NCBI GenBank assembly: GCA_907165135.1 | Contig: OU015567.1 | Span: 4,965,001 to 5,029,000 of the forward strand | Direction of reading: 5' to 3' | Source: Oikopleura dioica | Lineage: Eukaryota > Chordata > Appendicularia > Copelata > Oikopleuridae | Length of the DNA: 64,000 nucleotides | Part shown: positions 21,863-32,938 of the stretch, in pieces | How positions within the stretch are numbered: position 1 is the first letter of the stretch | Layout of the letters: every line of letters starts with the position of its first letter | The notes under the pieces: generated by a model | The model's database searches: none | What the model was told of the DNA's origin: nothing | What the model saw: the letters and a program-made list of their open reading frames with translations, nothing else | Position numbers and translations under genes: made by a program

Positions 21863-22458
21863 CAGAGTTGCAAATTTTGATCAATTTTTCTGAGCTGAGC
21901 TGAGCAGACCTGAGAAAAATTTTCTCTGTGCTGAGCTGGCCTATTTTGGAGGTTTCTGAGCTGAGCTGAGCTGAGCTGGCCTTTTTCAGAGGTCATTGAG
22001 CGGAGCTGAGCTGAGCAAACCTTTTGTTTAAGAGAATTGAGCTGAACTTAGCTGAGCGGACCCTATTTAGAGCTGAGCTGAGCTGATTGAGCTGAGCTGA
22101 GCTGAGCTGAGCGGACCCTAATTAGAGCTGAGCTGATTGAGCTGAGCTGAGCGGACCCTAATTAGAGCTGAGCTGAGCGGACCCTAATTAGAGCTGAGCT
22201 GAGCTGATTGAGCTGAGCTGAGCTGTTGTTTACTGGTTTTTGGTAGTCAAATTGTATTCATATGATTGAGCTGAGCTGAGCAGATGATGTTCGAAGATAA
22301 TTGTGCTGAGCTGAGCTGAGCTGAGTGAAAATGGTCTCAGCTGAGCTGAGCTGAGCAGTTCAGATCATCATCAAAATCACTGAGCTTAGCTGAGCTGAGC
22401 GACTGCTCAGCCCACACAGCCAGCTCAGCTCACTCAGCTCAGCAAATTTGCAACTCTG
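21863..22458. mobile_element. Second hAT-type (GAGCT)n element
   Basis: Same ends as 17390-17910 and a different 8-bp target duplication, CATCCAAC (21855-21862 and 22459-22466). The body is GAGCTGAGCT satellite with recurring spacers such as GGACCCTAATTA. No coding. Confidence 0.92.
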
Positions 22459-22466
22459 CATCCAAC

Positions 22467-24340
22467 GACCACAGCAAACCGACTGCAGCATCGAAACGAG
22501 TCGGGTCCGTGGACCACTCGCGCTTTATAGAACTTTTTTAAAAATTGAATTTGGAGAGCTTTTACTTTTTGAACTTTCGTTCCTAGGTTAATCTTGCTTA
22601 AAAACTTGACCAGAGGAAGTTTTAACCAAAAAAAAAATCAATATTTTTGCCAAAATAAGGGCAAATTTTTTTTATGGACGGTGGCTCTTGTGAGACAAGG
22701 TGACGCAGTCCAATAAGGCTTTTCAATAATTGTAAGTTGCCCGGTATTTTTGCTATTTTCATCTGATTCGATAACAAGGGCTTTTTATAATTAGCTGGGT
22801 TGTGTCATCAAAGCCCGAAATTGGCACTAGAAGGGTCGAATTCCGACGAGATCACCCGATCAAGATCGCGGGAAGCATTTCGCGTTGCGCCCGACGAGCG
22901 ACTTCTAAAAATTGAAATCAAATTTGAGACTTACTACATTTCACACAAATTTGCGATTGCGCGATTCTAGCAGCAATTTTTTTTTGAAAAAAATTTTTTA
23001 CAACAAAAATGGCCAAAATCTGAATTCTTAATTTTTTTTTCAAAGAAATTCGAAACCCACAAAAACATGAATTAAAAGCTGATTATTTCGGCGGAACGTA
23101 AATTATATAATTCTCATTCCAAAATTTCCCATTTCTCCTTTTTTGGCGCCTTCAATTCTGACGCCATCAAATAAAAAATGGTCTAATTGAACCTGTTTTT
23201 GTCAATGTTCTTGTTCTTTGAATGTCTGCGCGGCCTGACCTTACGATAATTATTTGTTGTCGAAAAGGAGTCAACGTGAGAGGAAAGAGGGATGAAAACG
23301 CAGAATATTGTTTCGCGGGTTTGCTTATTTGTGCAGTTAACCCCACACGTTCGAAGAGCTATTTCTGCCGAAAAGACCTACTTCTGAAAATTTCAGTTGA
23401 AAAGTAACCTGAGTAAATAAAAGGGCGTAAACGAAAATTTCAAGAAAGAAACTTGCCAAACAAAGATGATCGGATGAGTTGCAATTTTGGAATCTTGATT
23501 AATTTCGATGGAAATTCAGATTACTGAAAAACGAGACCTTCTATGAGAAAGATTTTTGTAGATTATCAAAAGATTTTTCTCAATAGACAGTTTAAGAAAA
23601 ATTTCGAGCGTTCAAATGAAAAAGTTTTAAGAACAAATCTTGTTACAAAAGAGATATTCAATGAATTCTAGAGCTCTAATCATCCGGTCGCCTTTTGATA
23701 AAATTTTTTGAGAGACTTTGATCGCTGATCATGGATTCAATTGAACAATTTTCGATCAAAAGAGACATTTTTTTTAGAAATTTCCTGACTTTGAGATCTT
23801 AGATGCGGTTTAAAATTGAGCAATTTTTCGATAAAAAAAGGATGATTTCAATTCATAATTGAGGAAGGAATACGTATTTGATAAGCATAATTCCGGTTTC
23901 AATAATTATCAAAATGAAGATTAGCTACGGTAGTTGATTGAGCAGAGCAAGAAATGTAAGGTTTTCCAGAAGCCTTGTTTTTTCACACTTATTGATGGAA
24001 TACTTCTTTTTGTTAAGTTTTTAGGTTTCTTGTAAAAAATTGCAGTTACACGTATTTTATTATAATCCCAACGGGGCGCTTAAAATCGCCTAATCCAAAG
24101 ATCACTGCTCGCCAGGCTAATTCTCGTGTTGCCTTTTTGTTTGGGATTAGACATCGCTACCGGTAGCGTCCACGTTATCCCCCTTTTAAGGTACTCAACT
24201 TAATCACCGCCTTTCGGGGAAAAACAAGAAACGAAAAATGCCATCAATTTTTTTCGGCTGTAACTTTCGACGGGAAATCATGTCTTTAAGGCTCGACCAC
24301 GCGGTTCTTAAAAAAGAACAAGGATGAAGACAGGGAAGAA
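22467..24340. other. Intergenic stretch without supported genes
   Basis: Mostly AT-rich. A fragment near 22560-22690 resembles the interior of the 16623-16844 element. A 61-codon + frame at 23222-23407 lacks supporting features. Confidence 0.5.
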
Positions 24341-24356
24341 AATTTATTTTGACTGA

Positions 24357-24493
24357 CCGCGGTTTTTCGTGGTTCTTCGCGGCTTTTCGCGGTTTTTCGC
24401 GGTTCTTCGCGGTTTTTCGCGGTTTTTCGCGGTTCTTCGCGGTTCTTCGCGGTTTTTCGCGGTTTTTCGCGGTTCTTCGCGGTTCTTCGCGGT
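24357..24493. repeat. Tandem (CGCGGTTTTT)/(CGCGGTTCTT) minisatellite
   Basis: Ten-base units alternating GCGGTTTTTC and GCGGTTCTTC. A - strand open frame encoding repeated NREEPR-like units comes from this array. A looser relative occurs at 45890-46068. Confidence 0.9.
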
Positions 24494-24679
24494 TTTCGTG
24501 AAAAATATTTGCTTCGAAGGATGTTTTCTTTTATGATTCCTTTCTAGCGCCAACGACTCATTTTTCTCCTGTTTACTCATTTCCTCCGATGCGCTCTTGA
24601 ACAAGTGAGTCATAAATTCGAACAATAATCAGCGCGCGAAAAAGCTCCATCGTGGAAGATGCAGCGTCGTTTTTCGACC

Positions 24680-24710
24680 ACGTGGCCTTCTGAAAAATTC
24701 TATAAAAGCT
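24680..24710 (+). promoter_or_regulatory. Core promoter of the ARF-like gene: E-box and TATA
   Basis: CACGTG at about 24680 is followed by TATAAAAG at 24701-24708, about 50 bases before ATG 24758. The arrangement suits a TATA-driven start around 24730. Confidence 0.55.
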
Positions 24711-24757
24711 CGCTCCTAGCTGCCATTTTTCATAAAAACAGAAAAGTAAAAAACAAG

Positions 24758-25493
24758 ATGGGACTCTTTTTGAGCCGATTGAAAGAAGCAATGGAGGAGT
24801 GGAACATTCTCGGAGCAGGAAGGTCGGCAAAAGTGGCGATGATTGGACTCGATAATGCTGGAAAAACGACGATTTTATACAAGGTACAGTCGATTTTGAA
24901 GTAAAATTGAAAAAAGGGATATCAAGGTGAGACCCTTAATGATAAAGTTTATTAAGAAAAATCTCTAGAAATCATTTTCTATTCAGCTAAAACTGCAAGA
25001 AACAGTCTCCTCCGTCCCAACAATCGGATTCAACGTCGAAACGCTCGACATCGCCCCTGGTCTAGAAATGACAGTTTGGGACATTGGCGGTCAGGATGTG
25101 ATCAGACCTCTCTGGAGACATTACTACCAAAATCTCGACGGAATCATCTGGATCGTCGATTCCCAAGATCACGAGCGATTCGACCAGAGCTTTCAGGAGT
25201 TTCAAAATGTACTCAACGACGAGAATTTACCACGAGGAGATTTGCCGATCTTGATTTTTGCGAACAAACAAGATCTTCCCGGAGCAGCAGCTCCTGAAAA
25301 GGTAGCGTTTTTTTTAACAAAATCATTGGCTAAAATTATCTTTCAGATTACCCGGCAATTCGGTCTTTTGAACATGCGTCGAGAAAATTGGCATGTTCAA
25401 GGGTCAAATGCTGTCAACGGCGATGGCCTTATTGAAGGAATGGACATTTTCGCAAAGATGGTCAAAGATCACGTGAAAAATTCAAGACATTGA
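24758..25493 (+). CDS. ARF/ARL-family small GTPase
   Basis: Three exons (24758-24883, 24987-25301, 25347-25493) give 195 residues. The protein has all hallmarks of the ARF family: MGLFLSRL N-terminus with Gly2 for myristoylation and an amphipathic helix, P-loop GLDNAGKTT, switch I PTIGFNVET, switch II WDIGGQD, and the guanine-specific NKQD. The usual C/S-A-T motif before the last helix is altered to QGSNAVNGDGL. It should act as a membrane-recruited GTP switch in vesicle or ciliary traffic; the exact ARL subtype cannot be told by eye. Length is slightly above the usual 180 because of an extended C-terminus. AATAAA lies near 25525. Confidence 0.93.
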
Positions 25494-25539
25494 AAAAATT
25501 TCTGCAAAAAATTTTTCTTCTCAATAAAAAATTGGAACA

Positions 25540-26160
25540 AATTTTTTTGTTTTTTTTTGTTTTTTTGAACTTTGAAATTTTGAATTTTGATTTTTGAATT
25601 GAACTGAATTCACTTTTCGGAAATTGCTGATTTGTCAAGGAAAGAGATCAAATGATCGATTTCGCACGTGAATTTCAGTAAATTAAAGATAATCGATCTT
25701 CGAGATGTTTTTTGAACGGATCACCCGTCATCTTAGTTTTTTCCGGAAAAAGATGAATCAGCCATTTTTTTCTTTTTACTCAAGCTTTTTTTTGAGCTAG
25801 TTTAAATTTCACGTTTTATCAAAAAATCAAAAATCGAATTTGATCCTTTTGAGAAAAAAACTTGCGGAAATAAAACAAGAGTTCTTCAAAAAAAGATATG
25901 CGGCGCAAATCGATTCTAATCGGCCAGAAATCTCGGGCGAAATCTCTGACTGAGCTGGAAGAAGAACCTCGACACCGGGGAAACACGACCGCAAATGTTC
26001 TACCCATTTCGGGCTTCTTAGACCAGCGAGCTGGTCGGATTTGGACTAATTCCATCTGAAATCGCTTTTCTTTAATCTTTCCTTGTCTATCAAGGAATAC
26101 AGGAGTGTCTATGAGAAAAGAGGGGATCCCCTGTAATATGATGAAGATACGCTTATTCGG
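25540..26160. other. Intergenic, no supported gene
   Basis: Between the ARF-like gene and a family C element. A - strand frame (25819-26274) has an internal ATG around 26057 just after a TTTCAG, but runs into the repeat upstream and shows no domain. Confidence 0.4.
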
Positions 26161-26167
26161 GGGAGGA

Positions 26168-26311
26168 GTGTCTGGAACCGACAAAAAAATCGACAAATTT
26201 CGCGTGGAAATTTTCAACCAATCAAAAGCCTGGATTCGGCAAACCGGCCAATCAGCAGCCGAGTAGCCGCCCACGCAAAATTTGTCGAAATTTTTTGTCG
26301 GTTCCAGACAC
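26168..26311. mobile_element. Family C element (near-complete palindrome)
   Basis: Ends GTGTCTGGAACCGACAAAAA and its inverse. The arms contain TCGACAAATTT...GCGTGG and the centre GGCCAATCAGCAGCC. A degenerate partial copy follows at about 26320-26405. Confidence 0.85.
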
Positions 26312-27188
26312 CATCCCCATTCCGGCTGCTGATTGGCCGATTTGCCGAATCCAGGCTTCTTATCGGTTGAAAATTTTGACGCGAAATTTTTTAAAAATTT
26401 TTTGTCCTTCTCTTATTGGGTCTCTTTTGACTCTTGAATTTTCGTAAATGAAAGTTTACGGTTTCAAGAATCAGAAAAATTCCGATCGAAAATCAGACGC
26501 ACTTATGCTCAAACAATGTTTGAGACGCAAGAGCATGAACACCTGCCATTTCAATATCTACGAGCATGATTAGATTGCGTGGCGTTTTTTTCATTTTTTG
26601 GAGTCTCGTTCCTCTCAAATTTCCATATGTTCTTATATAATTAGAGCAATCTGCAGAATTGATCACTTTTGACGTTCCAGCGGCTTGTATTCTGGGCCAA
26701 ATTCTGTGAAGCTACGTTTTTCTCACTTTTTGGCACAAAAAAGGATGATTATTAAACACAGATGTTCGTTTATTTTTTGCATTTTCACTTAAAAAATTGT
26801 CATTTAGGGCTAACAGAGGTCCCTTAATAAATTGAGTTTTTTTCGTGTTTTCCGGAAAATATTTTTTATTTTTCCAAAAATCTGCATAATATTCGATGCA
26901 AAATGAATTAAATTTGCGATCACGTGCAGATGAAATTTTCACTTGATTTTGTCATCACTCATGTTGAACCAGTTTCAAGGCGTGGCCAGCTAATGCGACC
27001 AGGCTTGGTTCAAATTTGAGATTCATTTTTCGTCAAATTCCACAACGGCGAATTCACAACAAGCAAGACCGACCCGGTTATTATTTCAGTATAAGCTCAG
27101 ATTTCACCTGCATTTACCCGACTTTTACGTGCGTGGTAATTCGAGGATTTGTTTCGCAGCAATAAATTTTTTACGCTGAAAATTTCAT

Positions 27189-27968
27189 TTATTTTTTGAC
27201 AAAGAAAAAAGCAGCAAGAATGAAGAGAAGAAATGAGATATTTATTGAAGTTGCTCCTGAACAGGGCCATTCCTAAAAATGAAAAGTTAGGGTTAAGAGC
27301 CAAAATTTTTAGATGCGGCTTTTCATTTTAGCTCTTCCAAAGCCTGACTCAGGTTTTCTACTCAGGTAGCCGAGCCAAGAACCTGAGTCAGGGCCTTCAA
27401 ATTCTCATTTGAGCTCTTCTACGCCCTGACTCAGATTTTCGAGCCAAAAACGCAACCCAATCCGAAAATCAAGAACCTACCCATTCACAAGTTCCTTGAA
27501 CAGTCACCAGCTCGTTTAGAACTTCCCATTTTCGAAAATTCTTCTTTCCACAAAAATCTAAAAAATTCTCACTTCCCTTTCTTCCTTTTTTCTCTACCTT
27601 TTACTTTTCGATCTCCAGCTGCGCTAACTCTTGCCCAAGCTCGATCAAGATCATCGTTGAATTTCGTGCACCGAGGTTCCCAGACTTTTTTGTATTCTTC
27701 CGCGTCGCATGGGCTCGCCTGAAAACGGCTCAAATTCTTATCTCAAAATAAAATTACGATGAAGCATTTTGAATGCATTTTTCGAGCTTTACTCGCGATT
27801 TGATCCTGATCGACTTTTTGGCAGTACACTTAAAATTTATTATCGTTCAGAGAAATTCGAAAAAGGACTCCTACCATGAGCATTATCGCCTCTATCATGA
27901 TAAGCAAACAAACTTTCCAGATATTTCTGGTCATGATTGCACTCTGATTTCCAATACGGATAATCCAT
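27189..27968 (-). CDS. Cysteine-rich tail-anchored protein, paralogue 1
   Basis: Five exons (27968-27875, 27828-27758, 27718-27598, 27557-27481, 27272-27189) give 148 residues. Visible features are CNHDQKYLESLFAYHDRGDN, then CQ...HSKC, the block SPCDAEEYKKVWEPRC followed by KFNDDLDRAWA, GTCEWEWPCSG, and a C-terminal hydrophobic segment (ISFLLFILAAFFFV) ending in KK. This looks like a tail-anchored protein with several conserved cysteines, possibly disulfide-linked or of the mitochondrial or ER type. I do not recognise the family. The stop codon overlaps the AATAAA signal. Intron 4 contains family A pieces. Exon phases match the neighbouring paralogue exactly. Confidence 0.85.
27312..27446. 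mobile_element. Family A fragments (truncated plus short copy)
   Basis: A right-hand half (TGCGGCTTTTCATTTTAGCTCTTC ... GAGCC at 27376, in spaced segments) abuts a second short copy ending TTTTCGAGCC at 27446. Both carry CTGACTCAG boxes. They lie in intron 4 of paralogue 1. Confidence 0.7.
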
Positions 27969-28167
27969 TTTCTAAAAGTTTCAAAAAATGCTTTTCAAAA
28001 ATGCTTTCTATCGAACCTCTTTTCTTGAAAATTCGTCTCTCAATTTGACAAGAAAAATAACAGTTTTTTCGCGATGAGTGAAACTAATTTGGTACAATGA
28101 CAAAAATGACATTTCAAGAGGGTTTATCATTTTACGATCAAGAATTCTCCGTAGATTTTGGAAGCAT

Positions 28168-28811
28168 TTATTTTTTCATGAAGAAAAAAGTAGCAAAAAG
28201 AACAAGAATCATTGAGATATTCATTAAATTTGCTCCAGCGCAAGGCCAGTCCTGAAAATAACGATTAAAATCATGACAAGTTTTCGGACACGTACGTATA
28301 AACAGGGACCTCGTACAGTCACCGCGTCATGTTCAATTTCCCAGTTTTTGACATTTGTTTTTTGACAAAAATCTGAAAAAAGATCTTCTTCAGAAGTTCA
28401 AGTTGATTTCCATACCTTCTTTTCTTCCCTCTTCATTTGCTTTAGCCCAAGCACGGTCAAGATCGTCGTTGAATTTTTTGCATCGAGGGTCCCAGATTTT
28501 CTGGTATTTTTCCTTGTCACATGGGCTCACCTTAATTTTAAAGGGCATCCATCAAAAGAAAAAGGAAAATTACGATGTTGCATTTTTCATGAGTTTTGTA
28601 CGCTTCATATTCGATCCAGTCCTTGTCAAGTTCCTCGCAGTGCACTAAAAATAATTCAAAGAAGATCATCCTCTCCCCCCTTACCCTCCGCAGAAGTATC
28701 CTCCCCTCGATCATGGTAAGCATACATCGATTCAAGCAGCTGTTGTTTCTGCGCGCACTCCAATTGCCACGGGTACGCTTCTCCAGGATTCGAAGGTTTT
28801 TTGGTAGTCAT
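28168..28811 (-). CDS. Cysteine-rich tail-anchored protein, paralogue 2
   Basis: Five exons (28811-28685, 28644-28574, 28530-28416, 28372-28296, 28251-28168) give 157 residues. Exons 2, 4 and 5 have exactly the same lengths (71, 77, 84 nt) and phases as in paralogue 1, and the protein shares SPCDKEKYQKIWDPRC, KFNDDLDRAWA, RGPCLY, DWPCAGA and a terminal hydrophobic segment (MILVLFATFFFM) ending KK. The N-terminus is longer and more basic (MTTKKPSNPGEAYPW). Again the stop lies within AATAAA. The pair arose by tandem duplication. Function unknown. Confidence 0.87.
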
Positions 28812-28849
28812 CGAAGGCCCCCACGAATAAACCATCCTCTCTCTCTCTC

Positions 28850-29580
28850 TATTGATTTGTCAAGACATCGAGGAGTGTTTTCATTAGATACTTTCTTCAC
28901 TGACATTTCAGAGGGGATATTATTTTACGATCAACGAATAACCTTCAGATTCCCTCTCGTTGTTGAGATGCTCTTATCGATGTCATTTTTATGGTGTTTT
29001 TAGTTTCCTTTATAAAACCGCGAAAAAACTTCTTTGCGCGACCAAAATATTGCATTTTTCTGCTTTCCGATTATTTTTAATTTGTTGGTTTTAACGAAAT
29101 TCCGCGAAAATAACTACAAGAAAAGTCTTTAAAAGGTTCTATGTTCTTTTTGTTGGCCAACGTGAGTGGAACAGATGATATCAGAGGCATTCTCGAGGAC
29201 GCTCTAGAAAAGGGTGTCATTTTTATGTCCAGGAAAGTAAAGTAAACGTTCTCAAGTGCTCGCTGATAAGGAGGAAGCTGTCTTCTAGAGTTTCAGCCTG
29301 GCAGAAATCAAAATAGTACAAAAGGCACTCGTTGATAAAAGGACTGGGCTAAAACAACTGGGCAACGTTGTTAAGGATCTCAATTTTGGCAGCACTCGAC
29401 TTTGTGGCATAATATTTAAGGCTTGTCGAGGGGGCTTGAGCGTTTTCGGGCGGAAAAATGAGTACCTTCAGGTTTTCTCTTGAAAGTAAAATATATATGC
29501 AAATTGCAACATCTTCACTTTTCTCGTTCTTCAAAAAGATAATTTCAAATATTTCAAAAAAAAAATTTTTTTTTCAAAAA
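28850..29580. other. Intergenic, upstream of paralogue 2
   Basis: Contains a short CTCTCTCTCT run near 28840 and nothing coding that I can support. Confidence 0.5.
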
Positions 29581-29584
29581 TTAA

Positions 29585-29723
29585 GGACCGCCCCTTATCG
29601 ATTGTCGTGAAATTGGCGAAAAGGAGGAAGTTTTTTCTAAAAAACAAGGTTAGGTACACCCTTAATTTTAATTCCCCCTAAATTCATCTTGATGGGGGGA
29701 GTCCTTAAGCGAGAGGGGGGTCC
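29585..29723. mobile_element. Short TTAA-flanked GGAC element
   Basis: TTAA at 29581-29584 and 29724-29727 (C-TTAA). The left end is GGACCGCCCC, the right end GGGGGGTCC. A GTCCTTAA also occurs inside at 29701. Related to 6981-7311. Confidence 0.55.
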
Positions 29724-29881
29724 TTAATTTTTATCGGTAAAAGAATGTCTAGAAACTGCTTTTCCTCAGACAACAAAAATTGCGGCACAAGCACAAATTG
29801 ATAAATTGATTCAAAAAGCTGCTTCGTGTATTTAGGTAGTTTAACCAAAAATCACTTCCATTCGCCGTTTTCCAAAATTCT

Positions 29882-30157
29882 CTAATCTGCGTCGCTTCCT
29901 GATGGCCGGTTTCCCAAACTTCCTGCCTCGCGGCTGCAAATTTGAGTTCCCGTCTTCAAATTATTTTTAAAAAGTACTTTCAAAATCTGAAAAAAAACAA
30001 CTTTGCGAAAAAACGTCTCCAAGAAACCACATGTCCTTTTTTTCGAAAAAACAAGTTCCGAATCGACCAAATTACAAGATTTTTCCTGGCAAAGAAAGAA
30101 ACCGTCAAAACCGAAGTTATTTTGAGACTTCCCACAGGCGCGAAGATTCTTTCTCAT
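29882..30157 (-). CDS. Doubtful - strand open frame
   Basis: A 91-codon frame ending in TAG at 29882, with a polypyrimidine-AG just inside it near 29985. It could be a last exon (ILKVLFKNNLKTGTQ...). No domain or neighbour supports it. Confidence 0.2.
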   Translation of the reverse strand: MRKNLRACGKSQNNFGFDGFFLCQEKSCNLVDSELVFSKKRTCGFLETFFRKVVFFQILKVLFKNNLKTGTQICSREAGSLGNRPSGSDAD

Positions 30158-30417
30158 AAGGGAGGAACGAGGCTAAGGCGAAAAAATCGTGACGTGAAAG
30201 AATTTTGTAAACATGATTTCAGGGTAAGGCGAATGTCTAAATGATCAAAATGCTGCTTGTCAACAACGATTTTGGTTAATAAACTGGGCATTGGCGGGTC
30301 AAAATGAAATAAAAGAAGGCAAGAAAAAAACTCTTTTTTAAATTTATTATTATTCATTTTTATTTTATCATAATTAAAAAAATTATTTTTTGTACCTTAT
30401 TTTTTAATAATTTAAAA

Positions 30418-30918
30418 TTATGAATGATCTTTTGACTCAGTAAAAAGCTGGTCGTAAGCTGGTGGGGGAGAAGAATCATCTTTTTTAGCATTCTTTTGTT
30501 CAGATTGGGACTCGATCGTAATAGGAGGATCGTCGTATGGATTGGAAATCGACTCTTCAGGATCAACTTGATTACTTTCTTTCTGAGAAAACCAGCAAAA
30601 GTCAGAGCAATCAAGGTCAGAGTCAAAACCAGAGTCCTCTGAAACTTCTGCTTTAAATTCTTCTCTCAAATAAATCAAGGCTATAATACCAACTTTGATT
30701 CGATTGAAATTTTGTTTATCCTGTCGAAAAATATAATTTGAATCGAAATATTCAGTAGCCAAAAAGTAAGACAGCAACGCAACAAATACCAATCGCTATG
30801 TAAGAAAGAATACAAGCGATATTAAAGCCAACATATCCAAGTCCTATTCAAAATAAAGGTTCAAATTTTGAACGATTTTCGAACCTGGCTCAGGATTGCA
30901 AATTTCGCTCAGTGTCAT
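30418..30918 (-). CDS. Small membrane protein with PPPAY motif
   Basis: Exons 30918-30885, 30843-30779 and 30720-30418 join in phase (133 residues). It starts MTLSEICNPEPGLGYVG, followed by a hydrophobic stretch (FNIACILSYIAIGICC) and a second weaker one (VGIIALIYL). The long C-terminal tail is acidic and Ser-rich and ends with SPPPAYDQLF, a PPxY motif that binds WW domains of NEDD4-type ubiquitin ligases. The exon 2 donor has two possibilities two codons apart. Family unknown. Confidence 0.6.
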
Positions 30919-31040
30919 TATTAACTTTTAATTTCTCTCAAGATCTCTTCAGAGAAAAAGAATCTGAGCTTATCTGCAATAGTTAATTTGACTTCAAACA
31001 TTTTTTAATGGAAATTTATAGTTTTATTCGTTCTCAAATA

Positions 31041-31548
31041 CCATCGTTTTCCATCTTAAGAGCGTTTTTCAGATGACAAGGGTAGACCAAAACGCTCTTA
31101 AGTTGGAAAATTTACGATCAAACTAGGATGATAAAGAGTCATGGGCGGCTCCGGGCAAGAGTGATCTCCCCTCCGAGAGAGGGATGAGGTGCAGGGCCGT
31201 ACTCAGCAGCGCCGGGGTCTATCCGACGATATGACAGTGGGAAAAAAATGATGAATGAAAATGCATAAAATGAACTTTTTCCAAAATTCTAAAAATGCAT
31301 CTGAGGTCATTTTTACCTATTTATGATAAAAAAATTACGATCTTTGAATCAGAGGCTGTGATACCACCAGAAAAGCGTAGAAAAAAATTTTTTTGCATGA
31401 TTTTTCAGGTTGAAATAAACGTTATTCTAATTATTAATTAAAAATTCCTAAAAACGCTCTAAAGTTGGGATTTTTTCAGATAACAAAATTTGGAAAATAT
31501 TGGCAAAAACGCTCTTAAGTTGGGCGCTCTTAAGATGGAAAACCACGG
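31041..31548. mobile_element. TA-flanked inverted-repeat element with a GC-rich core
   Basis: Ends CCATCGTTTTCCATCTTAAG and its near-inverse, flanked by TA at 31039-31040 and 31549-31550, as in Tc1/mariner-type insertions. Extra GCTCTTAAGTTGG boxes repeat inside. A GC-rich block at about 31141-31235 contrasts sharply with the AT-rich surroundings. No transposase. Confidence 0.7.
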
Positions 31549-31739
31549 TACTGCATTTGTACATTTGCATTGATTTGATCAGAATGCTTTTTTGGCACAA
31601 ATTTACTGACGACAAAATTCCTCCTGATCCAATTTGATCAATCGTCAATAATAGTATAATACTGTTAGTTGAATTCCTCCTTGGGTTCCTTCTGCGGGAA
31701 ACACTTGTGGCTACAAGCTGGGCGGCATTAATGACCTCA

Positions 31740-32280
31740 TCGTCTTATCAGAGCCGATTTCGCAAATTTTCGCAGAGGGTGGATTCGCACCCGCCAAAAG
31801 CCGATTTCGTTGACCTCACCGACCATGGGAGTAAATATCTTACAAGCAAAGAGGCGGAGGTTTTTCTGGAATAAGACGTGTGAAAAATCCAATCTTCGAC
31901 TCGAAATTCACTCGAAACTGACAACTCGACCTGTGTCAGAACCCTGAGTCAGGGCCAAAAATAGCTTCAATGAAAAGCCGCGTAGCGGCTTTTTTAAAAA
32001 CGAAGCCGCATAGCGGCTTCGCCAAAATAAGGGTCTCAATCCATTTCTTATTCTCGCGAAGCCGCTTTTTTTTTGCCCTGACTCAGTGTTACGCAATAGC
32101 TTCCTCGAGATGAGAAGAAAGAAAAACGCGCTCACCAAAACGAACAACTCTCCGGAGACGGCTCTTCCAGCGATCGAGTTTGAAATTCCGATCGTTAGAT
32201 AGTAGAGCGATAAAGAACCCAGCTAAGAACCCCTCTAAAGTCGCCTTTAGATCTTCTTTGTTCAAAGAAAATTTATTATT
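31740..32280 (-). CDS. Possible exons of an unassigned gene around a family A element
   Basis: On the - strand, about 32270-32145 reads as KATLEGFLAGFFIALL... and then basic sequence, up to a GTGAGC donor. Another open stretch after TTATTCCAG (about 31870-31740) reads as basic protein to a TGA. Phases between them could not be reconciled. Weak. Confidence 0.2.
31929..32094. mobile_element. Family A element
   Basis: ACCTGTGTCAGAACCCTGAG at the left, GCCCTGACTCAG at the right, and the AAAGCCGCGTAGCGGCTTTT core twice. Confidence 0.75.
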
Positions 32281-32717
32281 ATCAACTAAGCACTTATCAA
32301 CTTGTTAGGGGAGGGAATTTCCAGGGCAAACAACGGACACGTAAGAGGGTGATTATTTTTGGAGCAGGCGTTTTCTCCGGATAGAAACTGTATCCTGTAG
32401 ACAGAGGCCAGCGTCAAACTTTGGTCAAGGCATCTTATTGATTTCTAAATCGATCGAGAAAGCCGTCGGAAGTTTCTCCATCAGATGGTTCATAATTTAG
32501 AAATGAAAGAGTAAAATGAAGACAATACGATATGGAGCACTAGGGTTAGAGCGCTGGTCATATCTCATAGAAAGTGATGGACCGAATACCTTATAAGAAA
32601 ATGAATAACTGTTTTCACTGAAAATTACGAATAAAAATGAGAGTCTTTGTTATGATATATTTATTGGTTAGCAGCAAAGTACAAAAAAAAGGTTAGTTAC
32701 AGTAGTAGGAAATTATC

Positions 32718-32795
32718 ATGCGTGCTGCCCCTAATCCTAAACCTAACCCAGGGGGCTAGCATCCCCCCCCCGGGACCCCCCTCCACCGGGGAGTA
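32718..32795. repeat. C/G-rich tract with CCTAACCC-like units
   Basis: CCCTAATCCTAAACCTAACCC, given here in short, then runs of C and G. Telomere-like but internal. Confidence 0.45.
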
Positions 32796-32938
32796 ATTCT
32801 TTTTTTGATTTTTCAAGATTATTTGATAATATAACTTTTTTACTTCACCAAATTACATAAAGATTTACATACATAAAAAATAATTATGTATGATGACGTA
32901 TTATTAATAATAAACCAAGAAAGACTTATTCCTCTTTC

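Noticed and set aside
24344-24625. - strand frame encoding repeated NREEPR/TAKNR units
   Set aside because: Produced entirely by the CGCGGTTTTT minisatellite; no splice or start signals.
31770-31830. tRNA-like T-arm (GGGTGCGAATCCACCC on the - strand)
   Set aside because: No acceptor stem, anticodon arm or proper A box around it; it may be a SINE scrap or chance.
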